Below, in pieces: positions 28,278-39,356 of a stretch of DNA of 64,000 nucleotides. Position numbers and translations under genes: made by a program. Origin of the DNA: Acanthopleuribacter pedis (GTDB taxonomy: Bacteria; Acidobacteriota; Holophagae; Acanthopleuribacterales; Acanthopleuribacteraceae). The stretch spans positions 62,001-126,000 of the forward strand of contig NZ_JAFREP010000031.1 in the NCBI RefSeq assembly GCF_017377855.1, given 5' to 3'. The notes under the pieces were generated by a model. That model was given only the letters and a program-made list of their open reading frames with translations. It ran no database searches and was not told where the DNA came from. Every line of letters begins with the position of its first letter. Within the stretch, counting starts at the first letter, position 1.

Positions 28278-29356
28278 TTAATGGTCTCTTTGTTCGGCTT
28301 TCCAGCGGTCGTATTCTTTTTTAATCCGAGGTTCTTGCTCAGAGAGGTTGAGCGCCGTCAGAAAAGCATGGTCAATTTCGCTTCGTGGGTGGGACAGCCA
28401 AGCTTTGACGCGGGCGAGATCGCGCCAAACCCAGGCCTGGCGACGCGGATGGGTTTTCATTTGGAGCACGCGTTCTAATAGTTCTTTGGCGTCGAGGAGA
28501 AGGCGTTGGTTTACGGCCGCGTTGTTGCGAACCTTTCCAAATAAGCCAAGGCATTTCTGAGCTGATCTTGAAGGCTACCGCGGAAGTATTTTTCTTCAAT
28601 GATGTTGCCTGAAGCGTCGTCGGGGAAATGAACCACTTCGATTCGCGCTCCTGGAAACCATAACTCGGGGTCATCACTAAACATCAAGAGTCCGATATTT
28701 TTGGGGACGTCGTGCCCGTTTACCGGTGTCGCGATGCGCAGTTTGCGATACAGGCTTTTGGTGTCGGTTTCCTGTAATAATCCACCGCGGATGTCTTTTA
28801 GGAACTCGCGTGTTTTACCTTCTCGGAGATCGTCGACGGTTGCTTGTAAAGCACGGCGATCATCAAAGGGGACTCTTGCCGTCAATTGCATGAGTTGGTC
28901 CAGGACGCCGTTTTTCTCGGCATTAACCGTTTCGGAACCAAGCCTTACGTAATAAACGCGTCGTCCCTTTTCTGAGCCGTCTGGTGCTCGGTGGGGGCGG
29001 GTTTCACTGCCGGGGACCCATAAAACCAGGATCTGACGGTCATCGACTTTTTCTACCGAGGTCACTGGCTGGTAAGGTGGGTCAATGCGATTTGCATTTC
29101 CGCGCAGCCATGATTGTGCTGCTTCTGTTTGTTGGCCGTTGAGACCTTTGGGTGGAAGCACGGCCTGCCCATCTTTCTCCTCGACGCCGATAACGATGTA
29201 GCCGCCGTTGAGGTTTTGTAAATCATTGGCGAAGGCGCAGATGGTTTTAAGGACTTGAACCCCGGTGGTTTTAGGATCCCAGCTTGCCTTGAACTCAACC
29301 CTCGCCGACTCAACGCCTTGGCAACGGAGAAGGTCATCAATATTAATGGGGAGTAT
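28278..29356 (-). pseudogene. decayed AlbA_2-type (DNA-binding/ATP-binding) protein gene
   Basis: Translating the minus strand from about 29354 gives LPINIDDLLRCQGVESARVE, then FKASWDPKTTG, CAFANDLQNLNGGYIVIGVEE and LPPKGLNGQQ, the hallmark AlbA_2 (Schlafen AlbA_2/divergent AAA_4 group) N-terminal domain. No ATG, GTG, TTG or CTG occurs in frame between the upstream stop (29411-29413) and the GTG at 29159-29161, which lies inside the domain. The frame stops at 28511 after LRNALAYLERF, where full-length relatives continue into an ATPase-like domain. In another frame 28278-28530 encodes NQRLLLDAKELLERVLQMKT and KTHPRRQAWVWRDLARVKAWL, which looks like the C-terminal tail of the same family. I read this as a gene that lost its start codon and its middle through deletion. 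A rare ATA or ATT start remains possible. Confidence 0.65.
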
Positions 29357-29483
29357 AAGGCTCCTTGGGGATCCTATTCCTGTATTAAAGAAGCTAGTGC
29401 TTTCAACCTTTTACAACAAAAAGTTAAAGGGCGTAAAGGTGTATTGACGTGTCCGTGGGTGGGCAGAGGTGCCCGGGAAAATT

Positions 29484-29512
29484 AAAAAAGCCGCCGTGAC
29501 CGGCGGCTTTTC
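29484..29512 (-). terminator. rho-independent terminator of acnA
   Basis: On the minus strand, GCCGCCGGTCACGGCGGC is followed by TTTTTT, 20 bases after the acnA stop. It is a compact GC-rich stem with a perfect T run. Confidence 0.9.
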
Positions 29513-29531
29513 GTTCGGAAACGGGGCTTGC

Positions 29532-32216
<2,685 letters not shown>

Positions 32217-32780
32217 GACAATCTCCTGTATTCGTCATTTATTTTGACACCGTCGTCTAGGGTAAAGGTTGCGGCGCGGTTCCCGAGCAAACAAAACAAA
32301 GGTCGGAAGAACCGCGCGGTGTTTCGGGCAAAGACACGTGCGCCGCCACAAACAAGGCAAATCGGCGGCGATCGGTGGGGGTCGCTGTTCCATAAGCGCG
32401 GTAGTCGATGTGGTTGGTCGTTGCATGCCGAAAGGTACCCATAGATCGTTTGATTCTACCCGAGGAGGGCGGGAACACCGAGAGAAAAGTTTGAGGTGGG
32501 TGATGGTGAAGCAGGATTCAGTTTGGCGTGGGGATCGGTTGTTTGATGGGTGACAGGCTTGTTTAAGTAGCTGGTTGTGATGGGCTTGTGGGTCTGGGTT
32601 GTCATTGGAAAGTGGGGCTGTTGGGCATTGCGTGGCATCCTTTATTTCTTAGGATCCTTGGAAGTCAGGATGCGGCCGGGCGTCTGAACCCTATTTGGCC
32701 CCTTCCCGTCGTGGATTGAGCCGTTGCTTCGATTGAATTCATTCGGGAAAAATAAGTGAATAACAGGCTTTTTTAAGCGT

Positions 32781-32812
32781 CCGGCGGGTAACGGCTTTGT
32801 GCCGGCTTTTTT
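32781..32812 (+). terminator. orphan terminator-like hairpin
   Basis: CCGGC (32781-32785) and GCCGG (32801-32805) flank a 15-base loop and are followed by CTTTTTT. No plus-strand gene precedes it within the intergenic region, so it may end a small RNA or be fortuitous. Confidence 0.3.
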
Positions 32813-32867
32813 AGGCGGCGAAAAAAAGCGAACCGCTTTTTGGTTTTTTGCGGTTTACCAAGGGAGG

Positions 32868-32931
32868 CTAGCCCGCAATTCTCAAAAGGAATTCTGCTGC
32901 GAAGCCGAATCCTTTTGAGAATTGCGGGCTT
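32868..32931. repeat. short dispersed palindromic element (copy D), perfect 21-bp arms
   Basis: AGCCCGCAATTCTCAAAAGGA is exactly complementary to the right arm ending ATTGCGGGCT, separated by ATTCTGCTGCGAAGCCGAA. This copy belongs to the same family as those at 14298, 18122 and 63481 but has the most perfect pairing, which implies recent arrival or gene-conversion-like repair of the arms. It lies 100 bp before the STN-protein gene. Confidence 0.85.
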
Positions 32932-33030
32932 GGCTTTTTGTGGCGGGATGCGGCTTTGGGATTTTTGATTTTTGTGTTAAAAACAAAGGATAACCTTTTT
33001 TATCTGCTTGGTTTTTGGGGTGAGCTTGTG

Positions 33031-33393
33031 ATGCGTTGGCCATGGATGGTGATTCTTTTCTTGGGTGCCTGTTTGCCGTCGGCAGCAGGTACGCCCGACC
33101 GCGCCGCGTCCGCGGCAACCGTCGAGCCGCCACCCGCCCATCACCATCCCAAGCGGCGGCTGATGGATGTACGGGTTCAAAACCTCGACCTACGCAACGC
33201 GAGCCTGTTTGATACCCTGCGTTTTTTGGCGGATCGTGCCCATGTCCAGCTTGCGATTGATCCCGAGGTACGGGACCGCAAGGTGACCATCAAAATCAAA
33301 GACTTGCCGGTGCTCCAGGTGTTGGAACTGTTGCTCTACAGCGAAGGGCTTGATTACCAATTGCTTGGGGCCGATGCGATTCGGGTTCGCTAG
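33031..33393 (+). CDS. secreted orphan STN-domain protein
   Basis: A 120-residue protein with a signal peptide (MRWPWMVILFLGACLPSAAG), a short Pro/His-rich linker and one STN domain (secretin and TonB N-terminal short domain, about 45-118: VQNLDLRNASLFDTLRFLAD, LAIDPEVRDRKVTIKIKDLP, VLELLLYSEGLDYQL). STN domains normally form the periplasmic N-terminus of secretins or TonB receptors; here the protein ends after the domain. It could act in trans with a secretin or TonB system elsewhere. ATG 33031 is preferred over an in-frame TTG at 32938 because the signal peptide begins there. Confidence 0.75.
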   Translation: MRWPWMVILFLGACLPSAAGTPDRAASAATVEPPPAHHHPKRRLMDVRVQNLDLRNASLFDTLRFLADRAHVQLAIDPEVRDRKVTIKIKDLPVLQVLELLLYSEGLDYQLLGADAIRVR

Positions 33394-33402
33394 CGCGCAC
33401 CC

Positions 33403-34365
33403 CTAATAGGCTTTGAAATTCTGGTCGAGGTAGTTTTGCACGTAGTCGGTGACGCCGTCTTCCAGGTTGTGGAAAGGTTGGTTGTAGCCGGCATCCACCA
33501 GTTTTTGCATGTCGGCTTGGGTGAAGTACTGGTAGCGGTCGCGCAGGTGTTCCGGCATGTCGATGTACTCGATGTTGGGTTCCAGGTGTAAGGCGTGGAA
33601 GGCGGCGCTGACCAGGTCGCGGAAATTGCGGGCTTGGCCGGTCCCCAAGTTGAACAGGCCGTTCACTTGGGGGTTCTCGAGCAGCCAGGCCATGACGTTA
33701 ACCACGTCCTTGACGTACACGAAATCGCGTTGCTGGCCGCCGTCTTCAAAATTGGCGCGGTGGCTCTTGAAGAGTTTGACCTTGCCGTCGGCTTTGATTT
33801 GGTTAAACGACTTGTACACCACGGAAACCATGTCGCCCTTGAAGTATTCATTGGGGCCGTAAACGTTAAAAAATTTGAGGCCGACCGTGTTTTGAAACCA
33901 TCCCTCGGCGCGCGCCTTGAGGTCGAACAGGTGTTTGCTGTAGCCGTACATGTTCATCGGTTCGAAGCGGTCAATGCCGGATTCGTCGTCGCTGTAACCT
34001 TTGTTGCCGTCGCCGTAGGTGGCGGCCGAACTGGCGTAAATGAAGCGTGCATCACGAGCCAAGCAGTATTCGGCCAAACGTTTGGTGTAGCGGTAGTTGT
34101 TTTCCATTAAATAGTTGGCGTCACGTTCGGTGGTGGCGCTGCAGGCGCCCATGTGGATGATGGCTTGGACTTGGTTGTGGTGCCCCAGGAAATCAAAAAG
34201 CTGGTCGCGGTCCAGGTAGTCGTAGAACTTGAGATGACGCAGGTTCTTCCATTTGTCAGAGGTGCCGAGATGGTCGGTTACCAAAATGCGGTCATGGCCC
34301 ATTTGGTTGAGCTTGGAAACCATACAGGAGCCGATGAAGCCCGCGCCGCCGGTCACAATAATCAT
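33403..34365 (-). CDS. hldD: ADP-L-glycero-D-manno-heptose 6-epimerase
   Basis: A 320-residue extended short-chain dehydrogenase (TGGAGFIGSCMVSKL NAD(P)-binding start; YASSAATYG serine strand; MYGYSK catalytic YxxxK). The residues following, LKFFNVYGPNEYFKGDMVSVV and QQRDFVYVKDV, are typical of HldD/RfaD. It converts ADP-D-glycero- to ADP-L-glycero-manno-heptose for the LPS inner core. Other heptose genes are not in the window. ATG 34365 follows GGAGGTG; longer in-frame starts run into the asnS promoter region. Confidence 0.95.
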   Translation of the reverse strand: MIIVTGGAGFIGSCMVSKLNQMGHDRILVTDHLGTSDKWKNLRHLKFYDYLDRDQLFDFLGHHNQVQAIIHMGACSATTERDANYLMENNYRYTKRLAEYCLARDARFIYASSAATYGDGNKGYSDDESGIDRFEPMNMYGYSKHLFDLKARAEGWFQNTVGLKFFNVYGPNEYFKGDMVSVVYKSFNQIKADGKVKLFKSHRANFEDGGQQRDFVYVKDVVNVMAWLLENPQVNGLFNLGTGQARNFRDLVSAAFHALHLEPNIEYIDMPEHLRDRYQYFTQADMQKLVDAGYNQPFHNLEDGVTDYVQNYLDQNFKAY

Positions 34366-34609
34366 TGGGAAGCACCTCCGTTCGCGTATTGGCGCCATCT
34401 TACCCGAAGCAGCCCGGATCGCGCTGCTTTTTTGATGCAAGTGCTTTGCGGCGTTGGGGAACCTTGACGGAAACTTTGCGCCGTCTGTAGAATGCTTGGG
34501 GTTTACGACACCAGGCCGGGAAACCTGTCTGGTTGGAAACCGGGGCACGCGCCAGGGTTTCGTTCGGTTGTGTATTTGGTCCCCGTCAAGTGGGGATGGG
34601 GAGGCAATA

Positions 34610-35899
34610 GTGCAAAAAGTGCGCATTAGCGACATGAAAGACCACCTCGATCAAGAGGTGACGCTGGAAGGGTGGGTTCGCCACCACCGCAAAAGCGGCA
34701 AAATTCAATTTATTGTCATACGTGACGGCAGCGGTTTCTGCCAGTGCGTCATGGTGAAAGCGGAAGTGGATGAGGCGTTGTGGGAAGAAGCGCGCAAGCT
34801 GACGACGGAATCCAGTTTCCGCGTGAGTGGCGTGGTTCAGCAAAACCCGCGCAACCAAAAATACGAACTTTTGGTCAAAAACCTGGAGATCATCCATCTG
34901 TCCGAGCCCTTTCCCATTACACCCAAAGAACACGGCACCGAATTTTTGATGGATCGCCGCCACCTGTGGTTCCGCTCCAAACGGCAGTGGGCGGTGCTGC
35001 GCATTCGCCATACCTTGGTGCGCGCGATTCGTGACTTCTTCGACGACCGCGGCTTTATTTTGACCGATAGTCCGATTTTGACACCGACCGCGGCGGAAGG
35101 TTCCTCGACCTTGTTTGAGGTTGATTACTTCGATGAAAAAGCCTTTTTGTCTCAATCCGGCCAGCTTTATTTGGAACCGGCCGCGGCGGCATTTGGCAAA
35201 GTTTACTGTTTCGGGCCGACCTTCCGCGCGGAGAAATCGAAAACACGGCGCCACCTGACCGAGTTCTGGATGGTCGAGCCGGAAATCGCGTTTGCCCACC
35301 TGGAAGACATTATGGTGTTGGGCGAAGAATTCATGAAACACCTGGTTCAGCGCGTGTTGGAAAACTGCACGTTCGAACTGGAAGAGTTGGAGCGCGACAC
35401 GAGTAAGTTGGAAGCCGCCTTGGAGCCGTTCATTCGCATGACCTACACCGAGGCCGTTGAAAAACTCAAAGGCTTGGGCAGCGACATCAACTGGGGCGAG
35501 GATTTCGGCGGCGACGACGAAACCATGCTGACCAAGGAATACGATCAGCCGATCATCGTGCATCGTTTCCCCAAGGAATTTAAGGCGTTTTACATGGAGC
35601 CCGATCCCGAGGACGACCGCGTCGTTTTGGGCATGGACGTGCTGGCGCCGGAAGGTTACGGTGAAGTGATCGGCGGTGGCGAGCGGGCCTCCTCGATTGA
35701 TTTCCTCAACGACCAGATCGCCAAACACGAATTGGATCCCGAGCCGTATCAATGGTACTTAGACGTGCGTCGCTACGGTTCTTTCCCCCACGCCGGTTTC
35801 GGGATGGGTCTGGAACGCGCGGTGGCCTGGATTTGCAAATTGCCACACGTTCGCGAAACCATTCCTTACCCACGTATGTTGTATCGTTTGAAGCCTTAA
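34610..35899 (+). CDS. asnS: asparaginyl-tRNA synthetase
   Basis: A 429-residue class IIb synthetase. The N-terminal OB-fold anticodon-binding domain is at about 15-110 (VTLEGWVRHHRKSGKIQFIVIRDG). The catalytic core has motif 2 (GPTFRAEKSKTRRHLTEFWMVEPE) and motif 3 (GFGMGLERAVAWI). The ITPKEHGTEFLMDRRHLW segment and absence of an AspRS insertion support Asn specificity. The start is GTG 34610 with GGGAGG seven bases before it; upstream in-frame ATG codons lack coding character. It is divergent from hldD with a shared 244-bp promoter region. Confidence 0.96.
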   Translation: MQKVRISDMKDHLDQEVTLEGWVRHHRKSGKIQFIVIRDGSGFCQCVMVKAEVDEALWEEARKLTTESSFRVSGVVQQNPRNQKYELLVKNLEIIHLSEPFPITPKEHGTEFLMDRRHLWFRSKRQWAVLRIRHTLVRAIRDFFDDRGFILTDSPILTPTAAEGSSTLFEVDYFDEKAFLSQSGQLYLEPAAAAFGKVYCFGPTFRAEKSKTRRHLTEFWMVEPEIAFAHLEDIMVLGEEFMKHLVQRVLENCTFELEELERDTSKLEAALEPFIRMTYTEAVEKLKGLGSDINWGEDFGGDDETMLTKEYDQPIIVHRFPKEFKAFYMEPDPEDDRVVLGMDVLAPEGYGEVIGGGERASSIDFLNDQIAKHELDPEPYQWYLDVRRYGSFPHAGFGMGLERAVAWICKLPHVRETIPYPRMLYRLKP

Positions 35900-36346
35900 C
35901 ATCAAAAGGCGCCGGTGTCGAACAGGCCCCGCGTCCTTGTGTTGCACACCGCGCGCCGCCGAATCGGGAGGTGGCGCGGTGTGTTCATTTACGGGAGCAA
36001 CACAAAAGTTTTTATTGATTAACCCTTGCAGAATTGGGTTCAATGGAGTTTGGTGTGGCTTTTTGTCTCTACGCCGCGAACCCCACTGTTTGGACCACAC
36101 CGATTGCGACGCGGCCCAACCTTAAAACCTAAAGTAAGCGATCCTCGGCGGCGCTCTCACGTAACCTGCTGGGCTACAACATGTCGTAAAAATGCGCGCC
36201 GTACGTTCCAAGTACGCCTGTGCTTTTTCCAACACATTTCGCTCCAGCATCTTACGCGATTGCATCCACCAGAATCACCCACTTTAGGTAAAATTGTCAC
36301 CGGTTGTTAAGAAAAGGGAGTATGGCTCCCGAAGAAGGTTTTCTCC
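35900..36346. other. intergenic region between asnS and rimO
   Basis: No gene is supported in this 447-bp stretch. It holds one hairpin after asnS (listed separately). The rest shows no tRNA, repeat copy or convincing promoter. Confidence 0.4.
35945..35983 (+). terminator. hairpin downstream of asnS
   Basis: CACACCGCGC (35945-35954) pairs perfectly with GCGCGGTGTG (35974-35983). The following bases TTCATTT are only weakly T-rich, so termination is likely but not certain. Confidence 0.4.
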
Positions 36347-37705
36347 ATGAAAAAAGTTGGGATGCTGAGTTTAGGCTGTGCCAAAAACTTGGTCGATTCC
36401 GAGGTCATGCTGGGCGAATTGGCACGTGAAGGTTACGCCCTGACCAACGACGCAAGCGACGCCGAGGTGGTGATCGTCAATACCTGCGGTTTTATTGAAA
36501 GTGCCAAAGAAGAATCCATCGCCGCCATCCTCGATATGGCGGAAATGAAGAAACAAGGCAAACTGAAGAAACTAATCGTTTCCGGCTGCTTGTCACAGCG
36601 TTACCACACCGATATGGCCGCCGACCTGCCCGAGGTCGATTTGTTTTTGGGCATTAACCACGTGGGCAGCATCCGCAAATTTTTGGAAGATCTGCGTTCC
36701 GAACAAGGGCAGCCGGCGGAAGCGGCGCAACCCGAGGATTGGCGCCCCGACTTTTTGTATTCGTCGGAGCACACGCGGGTTTTAACCACGCCCAAACACT
36801 CGGCTTATGTGAAAATTTCCGAGGGTTGTGACCACGTTTGTTCCTTTTGTATTATTCCGAACCTGCGTGGCAAACACCGTAGTCGGACGATTGAGGATAT
36901 CGTGGCCGAGGTCGAACAACTCGGCGCCCAGGGCGTTCGTGAAATTAACTTGGTCGCCCAGGATTCCACCTATTACGGTCGCGACATCGGCCTCAAGGAC
37001 GGCTTGGCCCAGTTGATGGAAGCGGTCGCCAATGTGGACAGCATTGACTGGGTGCGTGCCCACTACATGTACCCCTACCAGGTGACCGACCGTCTGTTGG
37101 CGCTGATGGCGCGCCACCCCAAAGTTTGCAAGTATATGGACATCCCGTTGCAGCACTGTGACCGCGAAGTTTTGGCGGCCATGAAACGCGGCAGCGGCCG
37201 TCCCCAATTGGCGAAGTTCCTTGATCGCATTCGCGAGGCGGTCCCCGATGTGTGGATCCGAACTTCGTTCATTGTGGGTTTCCCCGGCGAGGACGAACGG
37301 GCTTTCGACGAACTCTGTGGGTTTGTCGGCGAGCAACAGTTCGATTACATTGGCGTCTTTACCTACAGTCACGAGGAAGACACAACCGCCCATCCATTGG
37401 GGGACCCGGTTTCCGAGGAAGAGAAGATGCGCCGTAAGGAGCACTTGCTGGCGCTGCAGAAAGAGATCTCGCGTGAAAAGCTCACCCGTCAGGTGGGACA
37501 AACGTTTGATGTGTTGATTGAAGGGGTTCACCCTGAAACGGAGCTGCTTCTGCGCGGTCGCCACCAAGGCCAGGCCCCGGATGTAGACGGCGAAATTTTT
37601 GTAACCGAAGGGTTTTACCAGCCGGGCGATATGGTCGCCATCACCATCGAAGAAACGTTTGACTACGATATGGCGGGCAGGGCAACAGGAGGAGTTGCAG
37701 TATGA
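36347..37705 (+). CDS. rimO: ribosomal protein S12 methylthiotransferase RimO
   Basis: A 452-residue radical-SAM methylthiotransferase. The N-terminal UPF0004 domain has cluster ligands C11, C47 and C81. The radical-SAM motif is C161-xxx-C165-xx-C168 (SEGCDHVCSFC), and a C-terminal TRAM domain lies at about 385-445. The opening GMLSLGCAKNLVDSEVMLG separates RimO from MiaB. It adds a methylthio group to Asp in ribosomal protein S12. Its stop overlaps the start of the next gene by 4 bp. Confidence 0.95.
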   Translation: MKKVGMLSLGCAKNLVDSEVMLGELAREGYALTNDASDAEVVIVNTCGFIESAKEESIAAILDMAEMKKQGKLKKLIVSGCLSQRYHTDMAADLPEVDLFLGINHVGSIRKFLEDLRSEQGQPAEAAQPEDWRPDFLYSSEHTRVLTTPKHSAYVKISEGCDHVCSFCIIPNLRGKHRSRTIEDIVAEVEQLGAQGVREINLVAQDSTYYGRDIGLKDGLAQLMEAVANVDSIDWVRAHYMYPYQVTDRLLALMARHPKVCKYMDIPLQHCDREVLAAMKRGSGRPQLAKFLDRIREAVPDVWIRTSFIVGFPGEDERAFDELCGFVGEQQFDYIGVFTYSHEEDTTAHPLGDPVSEEEKMRRKEHLLALQKEISREKLTRQVGQTFDVLIEGVHPETELLLRGRHQGQAPDVDGEIFVTEGFYQPGDMVAITIEETFDYDMAGRATGGVAV

Positions 37706-38958
37706 AGAATTTAATGGTTTGCGTTCTGTTCATTGCCGGTGGGTTACTCCTTGCGCAAAAACCCCATGCGGGTCGCGTGACCGGTAAGGTATTGACGATT
37801 AGCGGCGACCCGATCGAAGGGGTCACCATCGACCTGAAATTTGCCGATCCGACCTCCGAAAAGTGGAACGCCCAAGGGATTACAACCAAAGGCAACGGTG
37901 GTTTTGTTCAGGTGGCCTTGCCCAGTGGCGGCGCCACGCTGTCCTTGAGCAAAGAAGGCTTCGAATCCCGTGAATACACCTACACCCAAGACCAAAGTAC
38001 GGTGAACCTGAAGATCCGTATGTTGAAAGAAGGTCAAACAATTACCGACGCCGAAATGGGCCCGCAACCGCTCGTTAAAGGCACCATCATCGACACCGAG
38101 GGCAACCCCTTGCCCGAGGTAACCCTGATCATTTCATCTCAGGATTTTCCCGGGTACACCAAAACCTACGTGACCGCTGCCGACGGGACCTTTGATGTTG
38201 AATCCATCGGCGACGCCAAGGTAGAAATCCTGTGCAAAAAAGAAGGCTACCGCGACGAGATTCTGCGCTACAACCACACCAAGGGCACCTTTAAGTTGAA
38301 AAAAGGTGAGTTGCGCATGATGACCATCGAGCAGGCCATGAAAGAAGCCGGTATCGAGAAACCGGAAATGACCCCGCGCGACAAAGCCATTCTGAAATTC
38401 AACGACTCGGTTGATCCTTACCAGGCCAAAGATTATGCGCTCGCCGAGCAACTTGCCAAGGAAGCCGTGGCAATCGATCCCACGCTTGATAAAGCGGTCC
38501 AGGTGGTGGTTTACAGTAACTACTTCCAGCAGGATTGGGACGAGGCGGCTGAATACGCCCAAAAATATTTGGAACTGGTTCCCGACAACGAGAACATGAT
38601 GAAGTTGGCCGTGGAAGTGGGCGGTAAGTCCTCTAAGGGCGGCGCATTTGCCAAAAAGGTTGCCGCGAAGTTGCGTGAAATGACGCCGGTAACGCCCGAT
38701 TCACTCTACCGTGAAGTCATCGACGCTTTGAATGCGAACGATGACGCAACGGCCAAGGCCAAGTCGGAAGAGATCCTGAAAATGGATGAAAAGTACGCGC
38801 TCGCTTATTTCGAGCTGGGCAAGATCTATGTTCGCGAGTACGAGTTTGAATCCGCCATTCTCAACCTCAAGAAGTACTTGAAATACGCGCCCGAGGGGTC
38901 GCCTGCCGCGAAACACCGCGCCGAGGCAACCGAGCTGATTGTAACCTTGTCGGAATAA
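37702..38958 (+). CDS. secreted protein with carboxypeptidase-regulatory-like domains and TPR repeats
   Basis: A 418-residue exported protein with a signal peptide (MKNLMVCVLFIAGGLLLAQ). Two carboxypeptidase-regulatory-like beta sandwiches follow (RVTGKVLTISGDPIEGVTI at about 25-110 and VKGTIIDTEGNPLPEVTLII at about 118-200). A helical region with TPR-like repeats fills about 235-418 (YALAEQLAKEAVAIDPTLDK, ALAYFELGKIYVREYEFESA). No enzyme domain is visible, so a periplasmic scaffold is likely. It overlaps rimO by 4 bp, although a functional link with RimO is not obvious. A strong terminator follows 13 bases after the stop. Confidence 0.8.
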   Translation: MKNLMVCVLFIAGGLLLAQKPHAGRVTGKVLTISGDPIEGVTIDLKFADPTSEKWNAQGITTKGNGGFVQVALPSGGATLSLSKEGFESREYTYTQDQSTVNLKIRMLKEGQTITDAEMGPQPLVKGTIIDTEGNPLPEVTLIISSQDFPGYTKTYVTAADGTFDVESIGDAKVEILCKKEGYRDEILRYNHTKGTFKLKKGELRMMTIEQAMKEAGIEKPEMTPRDKAILKFNDSVDPYQAKDYALAEQLAKEAVAIDPTLDKAVQVVVYSNYFQQDWDEAAEYAQKYLELVPDNENMMKLAVEVGGKSSKGGAFAKKVAAKLREMTPVTPDSLYREVIDALNANDDATAKAKSEEILKMDEKYALAYFELGKIYVREYEFESAILNLKKYLKYAPEGSPAAKHRAEATELIVTLSE

Positions 38959-38971
38959 CGGCAAGACCAAC

Positions 38972-39014
38972 CGCGCCGATGAGAGGGATAACCCCCTTCA
39001 TCGGCGCGTTTTTT
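38972..39014 (+). terminator. rho-independent terminator after the rimO operon
   Basis: CGCGCCGATGA pairs with TCATCGGCGCG around a 15-base loop and is followed by TTTTTT. The long GC-rich stem and T run make this a confident call. Confidence 0.92.
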
Positions 39015-39356
39015 GTGGACCCGTTTCCTTCTGCAGGGGAACGGATTTGGGGATCGTGCTGTTTTTTTTGCGCCTTTGATGCGTTAACGCCGATCACCGA
39101 TTAAGTGACGATTCATTCATTGATGGATGCTTCAACCGACAGGGCAGAACCTGAAGTGGACGACGCTTCGCGGCGAAATCCCGCAATGGATTGGGCTACA
39201 ACACCGGGTGAAAAGGCACACCGACCTTTTCAAGTTCGTTTCTGCTTTTCACCGCGCGTTTCGCCCTACTTCTCGGCGTAGGACGCGCCCCTCGCGAGAT
39301 TTCATGCACCCGCATCGCACACTTCAGGTTGACAAACACCGCTTTTGGGGGATTTT
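39015..39356. other. intergenic leader before the LKR-like gene
   Basis: A 342-bp stretch with no supported gene. Its end carries the GGGGGA ribosome site of the next gene. No riboswitch-like structure is recognised. Confidence 0.35.

Larger units (their letters stand above)
32217..33030. other. long intergenic region with unexplained hairpins
   Basis: About 800 bp between the divergent acnA and STN-protein genes. No coding frame is convincing. The sequence is relatively AT-rich with many T and A runs from about 32740 to 32850. A CCGGC/GCCGG hairpin followed by CTTTTTT lies at 32781-32812 with no gene before it, and a 21-bp perfect palindrome (a dispersed repeat copy) lies at 32868-32931. 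A small RNA ending at one of these hairpins is possible but not shown. Confidence 0.4.

Noticed and set aside
34586..35752. 388-codon frame opposite asnS
   Set aside because: It lies antisense within a conserved synthetase, has no family resemblance and has no ribosome site.
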